NCBI GenBank assembly: GCA_023053575.1
Contig: JAKZAP010000022.1
Location: 18,352,489-18,416,488 of the forward strand
Source: Branchinecta lynchi
Taxonomy: Eukaryota; Arthropoda; Branchiopoda; Anostraca; Branchinectidae
DNA length: 64,000 bases
Reading direction: 5' to 3'
Shown here: one piece after another, positions 1 to 10,975 of the stretch
Layout of the letters: each line of letters begins with the position of its first letter
Numbering within the stretch: position 1 is the first letter of the stretch
Position numbers and translations under genes: made by a program
The notes under the pieces: model-generated
The model's input: the letters and a program-made list of their open reading frames with translations, nothing else
Database searches by the model: none
What the model was told of the DNA's origin: nothing

Positions 1-1936
1 ACCTGATGAAATGCGTTACTTCGTAGTTCCGCTATTCCAAATGACCGATTTTCGAATAGTGGACTTTGCCTGCCGAGTTTCTGGTGCTTCTGTGCGCTTG
101 TACCTATGTCGTAGGCTTGATAATGAGTTATGAAAATTTTGTATTCAGGCACTAAGCAGTCATCACTGAACGCTACGCTCACCACTAGCCACCAGGTTGC
201 CACATCAGATATATTTAGGAGTGACTTTTGGCCCAAAACAGAGAGTGATTTGGGAGGGAAATTTATTTTCACGAAATGTTCACTTCTGGTCGGAATCCAT
301 GCTGCAAAAATGACGCATTTGGTCATTTCTGAAATAGAGTTGTCCTACGTAGGACAAGAGTGACAAAAACAAAATGGAGTGACAATTCACAGTATCGTGC
401 GACATGTGGCAACCCTGCTGGCCACTGGAAAGCCTCGTTTGTGTTGAGAATAAATTTCTGCGTCATAGTAGAATTTGCATTGTGTGGACGGCATATATAT
501 TATTAGGAATATATATTAGTGGAAAATAAAAAAATCCCTTGGCAGAATGCAAATAACTCGGTGTATTTACGTTAAATGATACAAGAATAAGTTGACTTTT
601 CAGTTAAACTTCAACTATTAAAAGGTTCGGTATACTTTTTCAACTTGGTTTGCGAATTTTTTGGGTAAACTATAGCTCATAGTTGAGGTTTTAGGGCTCA
701 AAATCCTAAATCAGGGGCTGGGTAAATGACTTAGGCATGAAATAGAACGATGGAGGCGTGTTAAGTGCTATGTTCTGGCTAATGAGAATGTCCATTTAGG
801 GGTAAGCAGATACGAATGAATAACTGAATATATTACCGAATGAATGCTTACTAATTTCTCGACTCTTCTTGCCGGGAAATGTGCACCGAACTCCGCAAGA
901 AACGGAATTTCGGTAAAAATAAGTTTTTTCGAAAGAGTGGGTAAAACAAAAGTTATTCCGAAGCCAACAAGAACGTCGAAAAAGGGATAATAAAGCATCT
1001 TTCTGTGTGTGTTTTTTTTTTTTTTTTTTTGCGAAAGAAATCTAACGACTTGGGCCTCGGGTGCGTAAACTGTATCGAATCTGGTAAAAAAAAAAACGAA
1101 TGAAAGCTGTAGTTAAATAATAGTTCGCCCTCTGCAGCTGTTTCAGTTTAATTGTTAACTTGATTGGGAGAAAGACTAAAAGACGAACAACGGAAATCAT
1201 GTAAGTATATTTAGGCTACAGCACACAAAATGTTTTACAACAAAAGATAGTTAAGTATACAGATAATAATCATGGAAAAAGGCGTACGAAACGTTTATTG
1301 CATCTGCCGTGATAAAAATCCAGTAGCTCGATAAGGTCTAATGATCTTATATTTAAGGTCATAGGGTAAGAATTTAATTAAATGATTCTCGTTGTTAGCA
1401 GTAATCACATGGGTGATCAAAGTGTATTTTGTTTCGTCTATAGCTTAAATAAACATTATAATTGTCAACCCTAGCCTTCATTTCAACCACAACCGCAGAC
1501 ACGTGGTTGACCACAGTATCGATACAGTATATTGAATCAGAGCACAGTTTGTTTACGTAAAAAGTGAAAGTGAAGCGTGTCCTGATAAAGCGAAACAGAT
1601 GACGAAAGTCAAGTTCAAAGTCGATGGATTCTGGTTTTCTCTCGTTAAGGTCAACCTACCCGAATCGGGTTTCGGCCGACCTTGCGGTATACAACTAACT
1701 GTAGTGGAAACAATAAATCCGCCCTTTTTTTGTAAAACCACATGTCTTCCTCTGTAGCGACGGTACGGCATGGTTAAACCACCGGTTAGCAACGGACGTA
1801 AAATGTTGATGGCGATTTGTTTGACCTCTCTGAAGCTTCAAGTAGTTACATCATTTACTCGTTTTAAGTAGTTAGTACCGGTATCAGTTTTGAGAGATAT
1901 GTATTATCCGCGTGTGCATACTCATTCGATTTATGG
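1..1936. other. No gene recognised; AT-rich sequence
   Basis: I see no convincing exon, RNA gene or mobile-element end in this stretch on either strand. Open frames are short and have no recognisable protein features. The only notable local feature is a run of 19 T at 1012-1030. It may be an old poly(A)/(T) tail of a minus-strand retroelement, but nothing beside it confirms that. Confidence 0.5.
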
Positions 1937-2254
1937 TTGTTGTTTTCTGCGAGTAATTTTCAACGTTTCAAGTTGCACAGAGCAAAGCTCTTCTTGTCCT
2001 TGGTGATTGGAAGTGTTGTATATACTTTAAAATGTTGCCGTCAATTAAGTATGTATACGTTTAATGTGAGACATGTGAGGGATCTAAAGATTTTGTTTGT
2101 ATATTGTTTAATGAATAAATTAGCCCCTTCATGTTTTCATAATTGTTTTAGTTTCAAATCTGTATGTCACACGTATATGCGAAATTCAAATAGGTTAGTG
2201 ACTGAAAGAAATAATAGTTATAGTAGAGCATATTTTTCAATTAGAAACGTGTAA
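1937..2254 (+). pseudogene. LINE reverse transcriptase, C-terminal remnant
   Basis: The frame encodes a stretch resembling the region downstream of the catalytic core in non-LTR retrotransposon reverse transcriptases. It has a helix with VRDLKILFVYCLMNKLAP (from about residue 48), then a basic tail with NSNRLVTERNNSYSRAYFSIRN, like the N-x-R...SFSYRGP-type ends of these proteins. No palm motifs or endonuclease are present, so this is a 5'-truncated fragment. It has no splice context. Assignment rests on the pattern of the C-terminal tail only. The exact clade is not determined. Confidence 0.5.
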
Positions 2255-2550
2255 ATTTGTAAATTTAAAAAGGCAAGCAAAATATTGTTAGTTTTTGGGG
2301 GGAGGTGAGGGGGGAGAGTTTTTGGATTTTTTTAGGGGCTGAGGGTATTTGAAGTATTGAGTAATAGTTTTTTTTTAAGAGGGTATTACAAAAATAGTAA
2401 TTGGCGGTTTAGAATAAAATATAAATGGCAAATTCCGTGAGATGGGGATGTGGATTCGTTAGATGAATTTGCCTTCGGGCGGGATCACTGTTCCTATGGC
2501 CGGCTTCTGCCAGACTAATTGTAGTGGTTTCGCGAACTCTCTTCTCAAGC

Positions 2551-2623
2551 CCCTCGGTAGCTCAGTTGGTAGAGCGCCTGCCTTGTAAGCAGAGGGTCCT
2601 GGGTTCAAATCCCGGCTGAGGAG
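2551..2623 (+). tRNA. tRNA-Thr (anticodon TGT), possibly degenerate
   Basis: A 73-nt cloverleaf can be drawn. The D arm GCTC/GAGC is at 2560-2575. The anticodon loop at 2582-2588 has TGT at 2584-2586. The T arm is CTGGG/CCCGG around TTCAAAT (2601-2615). The acceptor stem 2551-2557 pairs with 2616-2622 except for a C-A mismatch at the first pair, and the anticodon stem has a C-A mismatch at 27-43. A and B boxes are intact and no intron is seen. It may be a functional threonine tRNA or a young tRNA-derived copy; the two mismatches keep the call below certainty. Confidence 0.75.
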
Positions 2624-2639
2624 CAATTTTGTCTTTCAG

Positions 2640-3420
2640 TTCACTACTTATAAAAAAAAGTTGTTTAGCTTAACTGTTTAGCTAAAATAATATTTGTTAA
2701 TTATATTTGGTTTTAAATATTTCTCCTTGTTTGGGTGGGCGTTTCCCTTTTATAGGAGGAATGGGTGTTTTTCTTTATGGATGTTTGTTTGTCAAGTTGA
2801 AGAAAAGACATCAGTCAATCATCAGATGACTTAATGAGGTCTGTTCGTGAGTGGATATGTTAATTTAACTTTGTTTATCGGTATAAAATGCACGTTACAC
2901 AAAATATCTAGGAAAAAGACAATATTTGTGGTCAAGAGAGAGTCATTTATATGTTGCCCGCATGTAAATGAAATGGGACGGCAGGTTTTTTTCTTTTTTT
3001 GTTCATCACCAGTATTTCTAAAAGAAAACGGGCGGAGTACAAAGTTTAAGATAGCGAGAAGAAAAGGAAGGAAATGATGTAGATTCAAGTATGAACCTAC
3101 TTAGTTTAGCCAACCGTACACTTTTGAATTTGACGTACCGTCTGATTATTTGTTAATTTATCGCTTTCGTCCATATAGCCTACTTTTTGGATTTTATGTA
3201 CTACGTTACGTATTTCACATTCCTTTTCCCAGGTTCAAAGTTCTTTATGCACACTGATTACAGCAGATCCAGGCTGAAGACCTTTTCTCCTTTTAGAACA
3301 AGAGAAAAGGTATCGATGGGATCTCAAAAATTTAATGTTTGATCCAGACAATTGGGTCTTGTCTTCGCCAGACTCCTTAAACATTTTTACTATTAAAATT
3401 TGGAAACAGATTAAGCACAA
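2640..3420. other. No gene recognised
   Basis: Overlapping open frames on both strands at 2831-3088 have no recognisable domain and look like chance frames in AT-rich DNA. Nothing else is supported here. Confidence 0.4.
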
Positions 3421-3454
3421 TCAGTTAATCATTTGAGAAAACCAAGTTCAGGTA

Positions 3455-3658
3455 TGTCAAGTCAAGTTCAAGCTCAATGGGCTATTAAAAAATAAGAAAA
3501 TAAATCACACATAATCAACCACGCAGTACATTCCTGGACGTCAAGAACCATAATCTTTACATTTTCAAGATTATACGCAGAGTGGTCACTACTCCTACTC
3601 TCAGACAAAACCTTACCTCTAAAAAAAACAGACAAAACTAATCAATTACCTTCCTGCA
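3455..3658 (-). mobile_element. LINE 3' tail with TCAAG-type simple repeat
   Basis: A TCAAGTCAAGTTCAAG simple repeat followed by A-rich sequence interrupts the minisatellite unit, which resumes at about 3660. This matches the look of the reverse complement of a short, severely 5'-truncated LINE 3' end. Similar tails with other simple repeats occur at 7217, 18864, 27690, 37587 and 56840. Confidence 0.4.
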
Positions 3659-4109
3659 CCGTGGATTCAGCGTGTGTGTTCACTCCTAGAAGTCGTATCT
3701 GTTTTAACAATACATCGAAACATTAGTCCGGCAAAAAAAAGTAAAGCTCAAAAACGAATTCAGCGTATCACCTTACAGCTATATCTAACATTTAATCAAC
3801 TTGAGATAGCTAATCATCTGAGAAACCAAGCTCAGGTATGGATTCAGCATGTGCGTTTACCCCTATAAGTCATATCTATTTTGACGGAACTGACCGGAAT
3901 TTCCTGTTCCTGCCTTACTTCTGCCAAATTTCCGGTTTCAGCCGAAATCCGGAACTACTAGTCTAGCAAAAGAATAAAGCTAAGAAATGAATTCAGCATA
4001 TTTCCTTACAACCCGTTTCTGCCGGATTCCGGGCGAACTACATGTCCGGTTAAAAAACGATTGTCATCTACGAATTCTGCATCTCTTCTTATGTAGCGAT
4101 TACACAGAC

Positions 4110-4272
4110 AAGAAATCCCGTGGAGTAGAAAGGAATTCCGGTCGACTCGAAATGATTCCGTTCGTGAAGACGACTAGAAAAAAAGTCTAGCGGGACGGGA
4201 ATCCTTTCATTATGAAAGGAATTCCGGTCTACTTGAAAGGAATCTCGTCGGCGGCGCTGATAAAAAGACAAT
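4110..4272. mobile_element. Small foldback/MITE-like element, copy 1
   Basis: This 163-bp segment is repeated in inverse orientation at 20491-20646 with high similarity. Both copies carry paired GGAATTCCGGTC blocks and an internal palindrome CCTTTCATTATGAAAGG (4203-4219 here). Shared ends without homologous flanks indicate a mobile unit. Terminal inverted repeats and a target duplication could not be defined by eye. Confidence 0.6.
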
Positions 4273-4288
4273 AAAAAAGTCTAGCTAG

Positions 4289-5236
4289 CTTTTAAGAGCA
4301 GCAATCATCATCGATTCTGGATCGGGATCGATTCTGGGGCCATTACTTTTTATTATTTTTATTGATGCGGTTAAATACTTCTTGTCTGAAGCTGGGATTA
4401 TTTTATTTGCTGATGACAGTCTTCTTTTTTTGTCTGCTCCTTCTATACCTGATCTATACGAAAAACTAAAAATAGCACTAGTCGAATTTACTAATTTTAC
4501 TAATTGTCATCTGTTAACCCTGAATTTTCTAAAAACAAACTACATGATATTCTCAAGAACTTCTTCCCAACCAAGCCCCGGCCAGATCTCGACGGGCATT
4601 TCAGCGATTAAGAGAGTGCAATCGACTAAATACCTTGGATTTCTACTAGATGAGAATTTGTCGTGGAAAGGGCATGCTGATGTCTTATCGTCTAAACTTT
4701 CCCGGTCACTTGGAGTAATAAGGAGAGTCAAAAACACTGCATCATCTAAAATTCTAAGAATGATATATTTTGCTATTTTTCATTCTTATTTGATTTATGG
4801 TTGCTCAGTATGGGCCAGCAATTTTGTTTCTTGCTACAAGAAAGTTCAAAAACTGCAAAACCGTGCTATCCGTACAATCATGTCGCATGACCTCCCGAAG
4901 GATCTTAGCCATATTGAACTTTTAAAATCTAATAAAATAATGGATGTCTCTACAATAAGAGACTACCAAGTTGCAGTATTCACTTACAAGTATTTTAATA
5001 ATCAGTTTAATTCATCTTTTCAGAATTTATTTTCGCAGAATCAGGAGTTCCACGAGTACCTTACTCGAAATGCCCGACAGTTAGCGAGTGCCCACCGAAA
5101 AACAACGAGAGCTTCTTTTATTATTAAACACTTTGCACCGGGGGTGTGGAATTCACTACCTGAAGAGATAAGGGTTGCGCCGAGCTTATCTGCTTTCAAG
5201 TCACGGGCGAAGTCCTTTTTCTTGGCAAAGACATAA
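4289..5236 (+). pseudogene. LINE reverse transcriptase, 5'-truncated
   Basis: The open frame runs from just after a stop at 4286 to TAA ending at 5236. A GSILGPLLF motif (about 4322-4354) is the RT motif that precedes the active site, and FADDS (about 4406-4420) is the catalytic Y/FxDD box. These are followed by a thumb region (KYLGFLLDENLSW), then QNRAIRTI and VWNSLPEEIR, as in Jockey/CR1-like non-LTR retrotransposons. Endonuclease, ORF1 and fingers are missing, so the copy is inactive. Homology begins abruptly near 4318, so the true 5' truncation point lies there. The frame itself is intact over about 300 codons, so the insertion is fairly recent. It is not a host gene. Confidence 0.9.
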
Positions 5237-5531
5237 AATTTATTTATTTTTTTTGTTTGTTTTTTTCTGATCCCTTTTTCGATGGAAGATCATTCGCACA
5301 CCTGTGGATTTTTTCTTGTTAGTTTTTCCTTCTTCTTTTTCTCCTTTAGTTTGTTTTCTTTTCCTTTTTGCTTTCCTTCTGCTTTGTCTGATTTGATTCT
5401 ATGAATAAGCTATGAATTAAAAGTGAGCCCCACCCACTGCCAGGCGGGAGCCTTATGGTGAGGCTGGAAGTATAATGATGTTTTTTTTTTATTATTAAAC
5501 GAAATTGAATTGTAAAAATTGAATTGTAAAT
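5237..5531 (+). mobile_element. 3' UTR and tail of the LINE at 4289
   Basis: T-rich 3' UTR sequence contains a potential hairpin (CCCACTGCCAGGCGGGAG, about 5431-5449). It ends in two AATTGAATTGTAAA repeats (about 5505-5531), the simple-repeat tail expected of this type of LINE. The surrounding minisatellite family resumes by about 5580. Confidence 0.6.
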
Positions 5532-6705
5532 CAGTACTAATGTCATAAATGATATCAAAACATTTTCTTGTTGACAAGGGAATCTATTTTTGTCAGATTT
5601 TCTGGTTTGAAGAATTTATTTTTTCCCTCTACGTGTAAACATAATCTTGTCACCAAGATCGGATTCTGTTCAAGTTTTCCTGTACTTGTATACGCTGCAT
5701 TACCCCTAATCCTGACATCTAATCAACTACAAATACAAATTTTTGTTTTTAACAATATTTCCCGGTTTTGGCCGGATTCCGGGCAAACCACATCTTATAG
5801 CCGGTCTTCACCTCCCGGAACTTCCGGAATCTGGGCTTCCAGATTATTCTTCGCGTCTTCTGTAAATTGTATCTGGAATATGAACTGGTCCAAAAGTATA
5901 TCAAAATAATCCGGAAAACAGGGCTTTTGAACTTCCAGATTTCCGGATTTCTTAAGTATTGCAGAAGAAATAAAAAAAATCACGGAATATATGGGAACCC
6001 GGATTCCGGAAGGTGAAGACTCGCCATTACTTACCCCTAAATCGAACATATAATCAACTTCCAATGAAAATTTTACTTTTAAGAAAATTTCTGGTTTTGG
6101 CCGGATTCCGGGCGACCTACTTGTCCGGCGAGAAAATGGTTTCATATTCATGTTCAGCATGTCTTCTTACCCCTTAATCGACTATCTCATTAGGTGTTTA
6201 AAAGTATTTTGTTTACCCCTCAATTTCAACCCCCTCCCCAACCCCTAAATGTAGGGCTACATAGCCCATCTACCAACTCGACCTTTTCCTTGACCCAAAG
6301 AATCCTCACACCAAGTTTGATCAAAATATCTTATTCCCTTCGAGAGTTATTGTACTCAGAAACGGACGGATAGACGGACAACTTTTGAGATGTCGTAGCT
6401 ATCCCTCCACTTACGTTCTGGGATCCGAAAAATGGCGTCAAATTTGATGGAAGTGAGTTCTGCGGTGCAGCTCCACACGACGCCATTGTAGCCTACTCGT
6501 CCTCTGTTTCTCCTTACATTTGACCTTGGTTGTTTGCTTAATAATTCAGCAAATTTGTAGGTTGTTGTTTTTAAGTTTTTTTGTGGCTGCCTTTGCCTCA
6601 AACCGCCATTTTTGCTGTCAATCTTGCGTGTCGTTCGTGTTCTCATCCTCCACTCCGTAGATTTGATTTAATTATTATAATTTAATTATTTTATCCTCTT
6701 TCCAG

Positions 6706-6721
6706 GATACGGTCGTGTCCG
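6706..6721 (+). promoter_or_regulatory. Possible 5' UTR part of exon 1, after a splice acceptor
   Basis: A pyrimidine-rich tract ending CTCTTTCCAG at 6696-6705 looks like a 3' splice site just ahead of the start codon. The first coding exon would then begin at 6706, with a further non-coding 5' exon upstream. I could not identify that exon, and the promoter is not visible. Confidence 0.4.
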
Positions 6722-6855
6722 ATGCTCCTTAATGTGTTGGTCGTGTTACTTTCCATGAGTCCAACACTAATCAACTCGCAGCAGATCCGACCAAATCGGG
6801 ATACCGATGGACAGTTTGGCTGCGACTGTATGGAATACTGGAGCTGTGTCACAAG
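6722..6855 (+). CDS. Serine protease homologue, coding exon 1 (residues 1-44)
   Basis: The ATG at 6722 opens a hydrophobic leader (MLLNVLVVLLSMSPTLINS), a typical secretory signal peptide, which supports this start. A short polar stretch follows, then the beginning of the clip-like module, FGCDCMEYWSCVT, giving C34, C36 and C42. The C-x-C-x5-C start is the pattern of CLIPA-type arthropod serine protease homologues. The exon ends ACAAG before GTATGA (donor at 6856) in phase 2. The leftover AG joins the C of exon 2 to make a Ser codon. Confidence 0.9.
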
Positions 6856-7077
6856 GTATGATCCCACTCATTGTCCTTTCCACAGATTCCTCGACCCTCA
6901 AAGTAGCATTCAAACATTTTTTTCTTGCCTAAGTTGTGACCATTACAGGAATATTGTTTAATGTTATGCTCCTTCGGACCCCTCCCCTTTTTTTTTTTTT
7001 ATTCTTTCTTTGTCGTTCCTTGTTTGCCTTATTTTTCTCTCTTTGTAATTTAAAGTTGATATATAGAGTATTCAGTT

Positions 7078-7200
7078 AGTTGATTCTGTTTGTTGTTATT
7101 TCCCTGCCCCAGCCAAGCACTGCTTTTGTGCTTTCCTGGCAGGAATGCTAATTGTGATTTTTTTTTTTTTTTTTAAATATAGTCCAGTGAAACTGAAACT
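7078..7200 (+). mobile_element. Possible LINE 3' UTR fragment
   Basis: A T-rich stretch with a hairpin formed by GCCAAGCACTG / TTTCCTGGCAGG, followed by 18 T, resembles in layout the 3' UTR hairpin of the LINE at 5237-5531. No coding part is attached, so this is weakly supported. Confidence 0.3.
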
Positions 7201-7216
7201 GAGTGTTTTCTGTTAT

Positions 7217-7440
7217 TTCAATCAATCAATCAATCAATATTTTATTTCCGCTTAAGATAGCGAGTAAAAAAGAAATTAATAAACACTGACAAATTTCGGC
7301 TAAAACACTATAACTCATGAACTGCCAAAAGATAGCCTAACTACACTACCGAAAATAGTTAAAACTTATCTACAATTTAATTACAGTTTAATTATAACTG
7401 ACAAATTGAAAATAAAAAAAAAAATAAAAAAAATATCATT
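7217..7440 (-). mobile_element. LINE 3' end with (CAAT)n tail
   Basis: A CAATCAATCAATCAAT microsatellite is followed by TATTTTATTTCCG...GCGAGTAAAAAAG, the same layout as at 37587 and 56840 (simple repeat, TTTATTT, then GAGTAAAAAA). Read on the minus strand this is a LINE 3' UTR ending in a simple-repeat tail. No open frame is attached. Confidence 0.5.
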
Positions 7441-7932
7441 CACGTAAAAACCTGCACAGGTTATGTTTGAGACCTAAAAAATTTGATACAACCCGTTGAA
7501 GTTTTTGTTATTCATTATAATAAGCGGATCTTTAAGATTATAGTATTCCATCATTTGCGCGTTAGAAAAATAACGAGAAAATCGGCATAAAAACTTTCCA
7601 AATTTAAAAAATGACGTTTTGTACTCTATCGTTAGTATTATCTGTTAAAGTCCATATCAAAACATGGATTTTTTACCCTGGAATAACCTTCGACTTCTGC
7701 TTCGTCCGTGCCGACCCTCTGTTATGGTTTATGGTCAGGGTCAGATAGCATTTCGGTAATAAAGTTAAAAATGTTTCGATTGTAAAGTAACTGAATAAAC
7801 GAAAGAAAACATGGTTTGCTACGAAAAGTAGATTCTTCAGATTCAGATTATTTATAAAACACTAAAAAAATTAATACACTTCCTGCATTCATTCATTTTG
7901 TTACATTTCACGCATTTTTGTTTATGGTGAGG

Positions 7933-8520
7933 TATCGCCAGGGTGCACTACCTAGTTATTTCACATCCGTTAATTTATTCCCGAATGATGTGGTATTGCC
8001 TACTTATGAGACCCGATCGGCTTCGAAAATACGCCAGCCTCTAATCGTCACTGAGAGGTCTCGATTTTCGATAAGGAATTGAGTCATTTGAGTTTGGAAC
8101 AAGTTTAAAGACCTTTTTGAACAGGACCGATCAGTGATCACTGTGAAAAGAATACTGATATTAAAATATGATACGTTCCCCGTTTATGTTATCCCGGTTA
8201 ATCCCCAACCCGTAATTATTAATTTTATTTTAGAAAAAAGTTAGCGTTCCTTCAGCGTAGGCCACGATTTGGTGTTATTATTTTATTTTTTATTTTTTTT
8301 TATCGTGTGGAGAGTTTGTATGAGGTATGCGGAGTGGAACGAGTCTTTCTTTCTTTTGTATGCGTACTTACAGAGGAACGCCTCATTTATACTATGTACA
8401 TATAGTCAGTGTTTAAAAAGGGACCGAGCTAACGAGCTCGTATAATTAGTGTTAATATGGAAGAGAACCACCAAATCGGCTTGACCGTTGTATCGGTTTT
8501 GAAAATAAAATTGAATTGAA
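7933..8520 (+). pseudogene. LINE reverse transcriptase C-terminus plus 3' UTR
   Basis: In the frame 7933-8082 the peptide YRQGALPSYF, then YETRSASKIR and a basic SRFSIRN, corresponds to the C-terminal end of CR1/Jockey-type RT proteins. The sequence then frameshifts; a VWNKFKDLF-like segment follows. The 3' end is marked by AAATAAAATTGAATTGAA at about 8502-8520, the same tail type as the LINE at 5505-5531. The copy is a decayed, 5'-truncated insertion in intron 1. Confidence 0.6.
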
Positions 8521-9368
8521 CATACAAGTTAGAAGCTCATTCAATAATACTCCTTTTTAGACCAAATGTAAAAAGAAACATTATTGTTTAAATACATTCA
8601 CAAATACCATCTCCAAGAACCTTCCAATTCACTTGCAGATGTAGGAGGGTTGTAACACTGGGGTCCGCCAACATTTCCCTCCTACTACAAGCAAAATGTC
8701 GGTGTACCATATAGAAATCGAAAAAAAATTCTTGTAGTACACTTTCGGATCCGACAGATAAAATAATATTAAAGGAGTTGATTCAAGAAGCGTGAAATGA
8801 AGGAGAAACCGTTACCAGTTAAACTGTATCTTTTCTTTGGGTAAAACCTTAAAAGCAACCAGTATTGTTCACAAATAACAGAAATTGAGTTAATTCTTTA
8901 GCGTAAACTAGTCCATACTGTTACGACGACTCTCTTTTTATGTGAAGATGCTCAACCTGGTTGAGATGGCGAGAAGTGTAGTAGGCCGGACAAAAACGTC
9001 CGAATATACAGTCAGGAAGGTCTAGGGCGTCAGGATGGCCCACTACACGTCCGGAACTTCCACCGGCTCATTGTTGATATCCCAGGTCGATTCACACTAT
9101 GGTTTGCAGATTGAACTCGCCATAGTCTGTCAACCACCCACCGTACGATAGACCTTACGTGCCGGCCGACTCGAAGGAGCTTTGAATAAGACTCATAACA
9201 ATGACCGATGGTCCGTATGTACATAAAAGGTTTTATTCACTGGTCCCTTAAAAATTAAGGTTAAAATTAACAACCTTTATAGAAAAATTGTTGTTGTCCG
9301 GTCGAGGCACGGAAAAGCAGTTTTGATGACTCAGAATCATGGGATAAGTCATGATAATGAAAGAGCTA

Positions 9369-9461
9369 ATAAATTCAAAAAGTCGTTAGATGAAGAATGG
9401 AATGGTGTGTCCTCGAAGTACTACTGGGATGCACCTGATGCCTACCAAATCATCACATAAT
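9369..9461 (+). pseudogene. Short LINE reverse transcriptase tail
   Basis: The last 31 codons before a stop read NKFKKSLDEEWNGV and onward. They resemble the closing FKxxLDxxW segment of CR1-like reverse transcriptases, also seen at 14135-14554 and 55763-55993. Upstream similarity is lost, so only the extreme C-terminus is recognisable. Coordinates are accurate to a base or two. Confidence 0.45.
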
Positions 9462-10284
9462 CAATGACGGAGGGATTCAGCAGATCAAGACTGATCTTAA
9501 TTAGTTATTAGCTCCAGAATGCGAATAAAGGTAATTAAGGTAATAATACAAGAGGAGACTACGGACAGTAACCCCGGGAGTATAGAAGATTGAACAGAAG
9601 CGACAGAATGGCAGCGGCGCTGTCTAGCGGCGGCACAAGTGAACTTTGATGATGCAGATGGCACCACCGCGACAATTGCTAATTACTTATTCACTGAGTA
9701 CAGTAGCATTCAGTGGGTTCGTGGAAACATGCGGTTTATAAGTAGAAATTCTATAAAGTCTCAAATCGAATCATGGAAAGAAGTAGACAGGACAAATTTG
9801 GCCTTTTAATTTTTATTCGTCCACAGGAAATTTTCTGGTAGGAATTTTTCTGTCATTTTTCTTTCTCTTTGATTTTCTGGTTGTGCTCTTTCTGGTTTGT
9901 GTCTTTTGCCACGTGCTTCCGAATTGGACCACCGACCCCACGATCGTACCGAGTCCTGTTTTTAAATAGTGATTTAATGTTGGTCGATCAATCAATCATT
10001 TATTCTTCAAAAACTCTTGTTCACACACCGTCTAGTAATCTGGTAATACCAATGCCGAGATAAAATTTGCAATGTCAAAAATTGTAACCACTTTATTTAA
10101 AGATTTGTGTCGAAACACATTACGAAATTGTTGTTTAATAGCACATCCTCGCAAGCAGTGCTTTTGCTGTGCTATTTATAAGATCTTCGATTGTTTTGTT
10201 TTGTTAATAAAACCATTCTACTACTGTAAAAAAAAAAGGTCTTGCAGTATTTGCTACTGGCATGAATATACTCTATATGACTAA

Positions 10285-10710
10285 AGGCGTGTTCTCGCCG
10301 TTCCCCGAGGACTCCACTTGAGGATTCTCCGCGTTTTTGTTTGTCCCAGGGACTCACTCCCCGTATTTTTGCGAGTCCCCACAGACAGAGAATGCTCCGA
10401 CTATCATCACCATCATCAAAGAGGACTCCCTTTCAGATTCGGTGGGGAATCAATTTTTGCTGGTGTTGGGGCAATGTAAAATTAACTAAAACCAATTAGA
10501 ATAAACAAAACCGAAAATAAAGTGGATCCAGACAAATTTCGTCAACTGCATATTCTTTTTTCGAACAAAATCAGTTTTGGAAGCATTCCCCGTATTCTTC
10601 TTGTTTTCTCGTGTTTTCCATACGTGAAATCCGCGAGGAGTGACTCCCTCTATTCTCGCTGTTCCCCTTGATTCCCCGAGGAGTCCTTGGATAACGGCGA
10701 GAATACGCCT
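10285..10710. mobile_element. TIR element (AGGCGTRTTCTCGCC family), copy 1
   Basis: The left end AGGCGTGTTCTCGCC and the right end, reverse complement AGGCGTATTCTCGCC, form terminal inverted repeats. TAA flanks both sides (10282-10284 and 10711-10713). That fits a 3-bp target duplication, as in PIF/Harbinger-like elements, but the superfamily is inferred only from this. GGACTCC blocks recur just inside both ends. A second, inverted copy lies at about 44580-44970. There is no transposase. Confidence 0.75.
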
Positions 10711-10850
10711 TAAGTACAAAACACGCCAGTGATTCTCAGGAAGAAGAAGCAAACGTGTCCGTAACGACTCAAACTCAATGACTCAAATCCCGAGCCATCG
10801 CAGCTGTGACACCGTTTCTTCCGGTCTTCCGCCGGCACCCGGAGATTCTG
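10711..10850 (+). repeat. Dispersed repeat shared with 21771-21925 (inverted)
   Basis: The stretch containing ACACGCCAGTGATTCTCAGG, then GTGTCCGTAACGACTCAAAC and a TTTCTTCCGG block, is found as the reverse complement at 21771-21925 with clear similarity throughout. The nature of the parent element is unknown. It directly abuts the TIR element at 10285-10710. Confidence 0.55.
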
Positions 10851-10879
10851 CATCGGAAGGGAGAGATAGTCATCAAGTG

Positions 10880-10975
10880 TATTGTCTCTACTGTGATAAG
10901 ATTATTACTGATTCGGATTAGTCTTATCCTAGTAGAGATAAAATTAATCCCAGTAGCAAAAACTGCAGTTAACTT
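10880..10975. repeat. Palindromic repeat related to 62126-62246
   Basis: This segment has AGTAGAGATAAAATTAATCC and CAGTAGCAAAAACTGCAGTT. The reverse complement of the nested element at 62126-62246 has the same order of blocks. A fragment of the opposite end (CTTGCAGTATTTGCTACTGG) sits at about 10239-10261. The TIR element at 10285 may therefore have inserted into an older copy. Confidence 0.45.

Larger units (their letters stand above)
3421..6430 (+). repeat. Minisatellite-bearing GGATCC-ended repeat (copy 1, + orientation, interrupted)
   Basis: Degenerate units of roughly 105-125 bp recur. Each carries a GCCGGATTCCGGGCGAACTA-like core, a 'ttcagcatgt' block and a 'ttacccctaa' block (for example near 3660-4050, 5560-5800 and 6060-6180). 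The right side has a single-copy module with a CCAAGTTTGATC-like block (6310-6330) and a run of GGACGGA-type triplets (6360-6385), ending near CTTACGTTCTGGGATCC at 6411-6427. A short LINE tail (about 3455-3658), a small foldback (4110-4272) and a truncated LINE (4289-5531) have inserted into it. The same family occurs at 23640, 31990, 56767, 60547, 62690 and 63330. Confidence 0.7.

Noticed and set aside
5795..6160. 121-codon minus frame and 113-codon plus frame
   Set aside because: Both run through minisatellite units of a repeat family, whose composition keeps frames open.
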